Shown here one piece after another: positions 63,496-64,000 of a DNA stretch of 64,000 bases (within the stretch, counting starts at the first letter, position 1; each line of letters starts with the position of its first letter). The position numbers and the translations under genes were made by a program. The notes under the pieces were generated by a model. It ran no database searches, was not told the origin of the DNA, and saw only the letters and a list, made by a program, of their open reading frames with translations. This DNA is from a bacterium (GTDB lineage: Bacteria > Hinthialibacterota > Hinthialibacteria > OLB16), in NCBI GenBank assembly GCA_022072055.1, contig JAJVIK010000007.1, positions 372,001 through 436,000 on the forward strand. The letters run 5' to 3'.

Positions 63496-63828
63496 ATGCC
63501 GACCTATGAGTATGAGTGCTCGAAGTGCGGGATTGTCTTTGACTACTTCCAGAGCATGAAGGATGAGCCGCTCTCGGACTGCGTGCATCCCGAGGGGTGC
63601 TGCCATCCGCGCGCCAAGGCCAAGGTGAACCGCTTGCTCGGCACGGGCGCGGGGATCATCTTCAAAGGCTCGGGCTTCTACCAAACCGACTACCGTGGGA
63701 AGGATTACCACGAGGCGGCCAAGAAGGAGAAGGAGGCGGCTTCGGGGACTTCCGGCGGCGGCAACGGGAAAGGGGAAGGCTCCAAGCCGAAATCCGAGAA
63801 CAAGGCGGCCTCCGTGGCCGCCGAGTGA
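63496..63828 (+). CDS. FmdB-family zinc-ribbon protein
   Basis: 110 aa. Starts with PTYEYECSKCGIVFDYFQ, the conserved FmdB N-terminal zinc ribbon (CSKC pair, later a cysteine cluster DCVHPEGCCHP). GFYQTDYRGKDY near residue 70 is also typical. The C-terminal 35 residues are a Gly/Lys/Ser-rich tail. The family is annotated as putative regulatory; function unproven. It follows dnaK by 11 bases. Confidence 0.85.
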   Translation: MPTYEYECSKCGIVFDYFQSMKDEPLSDCVHPEGCCHPRAKAKVNRLLGTGAGIIFKGSGFYQTDYRGKDYHEAAKKEKEAASGTSGGGNGKGEGSKPKSENKAASVAAE

Positions 63829-64000
63829 ACGTGGTGGGTTACGCTCGCCGGACGGTTCCGTTTCTAGTCGGTGGCGCGGTTCTGCTCCTGGCCTCGTGGA
63901 TCTCCCTTGCGCGTCAATCGGCCGACCGCCTCGCGAAAGCGGAAGCCTTGGAGGCCGAGGGGAAGCTGGTCGACGCCATCGAACAATATGAATGGGCGAT
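63825..64000 (+). CDS. Membrane-anchored protein with TPR-like start, N-terminal part
   Basis: GTG 63825 overlaps the fmdB stop (GTGA). About 58 residues are visible before the window ends: a basic start, one hydrophobic helix (VPFLVGGAVLLLASWISLA), then a helical segment (AKAEALEAEGKLVDAIEQYEWA) that matches a tetratricopeptide repeat. Likely a membrane-bound TPR scaffold continuing to the right; function unknown. Confidence 0.65.
   Translation, partial: MNVVGYARRTVPFLVGGAVLLLASWISLARQSADRLAKAEALEAEGKLVDAIEQYEWA

Overview
The window is GC-rich bacterial chromosome with tightly packed genes, many GTG/TTG starts and several 4-nt start/stop overlaps. It carries no rRNA or tRNA gene that I can see. 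The mix of housekeeping genes with secreted carbohydrate-active proteins (GH123/DUF4091-like, GH99/DUF5010-like), PIG-L deacetylases, a Thr/Pro/Ser-rich secreted protease and a propeller-type hybrid kinase suggests an uncultured heterotroph of the Sumerlaeota/Hydrogenedentota/Planctomycetota kind. That placement is inference from gene style, not from a marker gene.

Layout. 1-4.6 kb: tail of a PIN-domain gene, then ileS-lspA-lgt. 4.7-11.0 kb: an acquired type III-like restriction-modification pair (mod, res). The mod gene is riddled with in-frame palindromic repeats and carries a DUF559 nuclease-like domain, and the module ends in an integron attC-like half site fused to the remnant of a surface-protein gene. 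11.0-23.4 kb: a leftward group (PAS sensor, NagB-PIG-L fusion, glutamine amidotransferase, response regulator), then a secreted protein, a PIG-L deacetylase and a 1259-aa hybrid histidine kinase, followed by a MITE-like element. 23.9-27.9 kb: a metalloprotease and a WD40 protein.

28.0-31.0 kb is the most interesting stretch. It holds a CRISPR array of 12 identical 32-nt repeats and 11 spacers, a 381-bp non-coding gap with three consecutive stem-loops, and one gene for a compact (about 470 aa) Cas12/TnpB-like RuvC nuclease. No Cas1, Cas2 or other cas gene is present. The locus lies between two near-identical 36-bp direct repeats and has a broken antitoxin gene at one edge. It looks like a minimal single-effector type V (V-U/Cas12f-like) system carried on a cassette.

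31-43 kb: a GH123-like protein, a secreted repeat protein, a Rieske/cytochrome b-c pair whose cytochrome b lacks two of four expected heme-ligand histidines, a membrane glycosyltransferase, a LOG-family protein, a xylulokinase-like kinase, miaB, a GT2 glycosyltransferase and a HepT/MntA toxin-antitoxin pair. 43-55 kb (leftward): a peptide/solute ABC permease and binding protein, malic enzyme, then a coupled run carB(N-half)-DUF5010-cinA-secreted protein-unknown-era. 54.7-57.4 kb: a three-gene unknown island framed by 63-bp direct repeats that duplicate the 5' end of carB. 57.4-64 kb: an ABC-2 permease, an HtrA-type protease, grpE, dnaK, an FmdB zinc-ribbon protein and the start of a membrane protein.

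The core genes cover translation, lipoprotein maturation, protein quality control and respiration. The accessory content (R-M, CRISPR-Cas12, toxin-antitoxin, unknown island) sits in discrete insertions that still carry visible boundary repeats.
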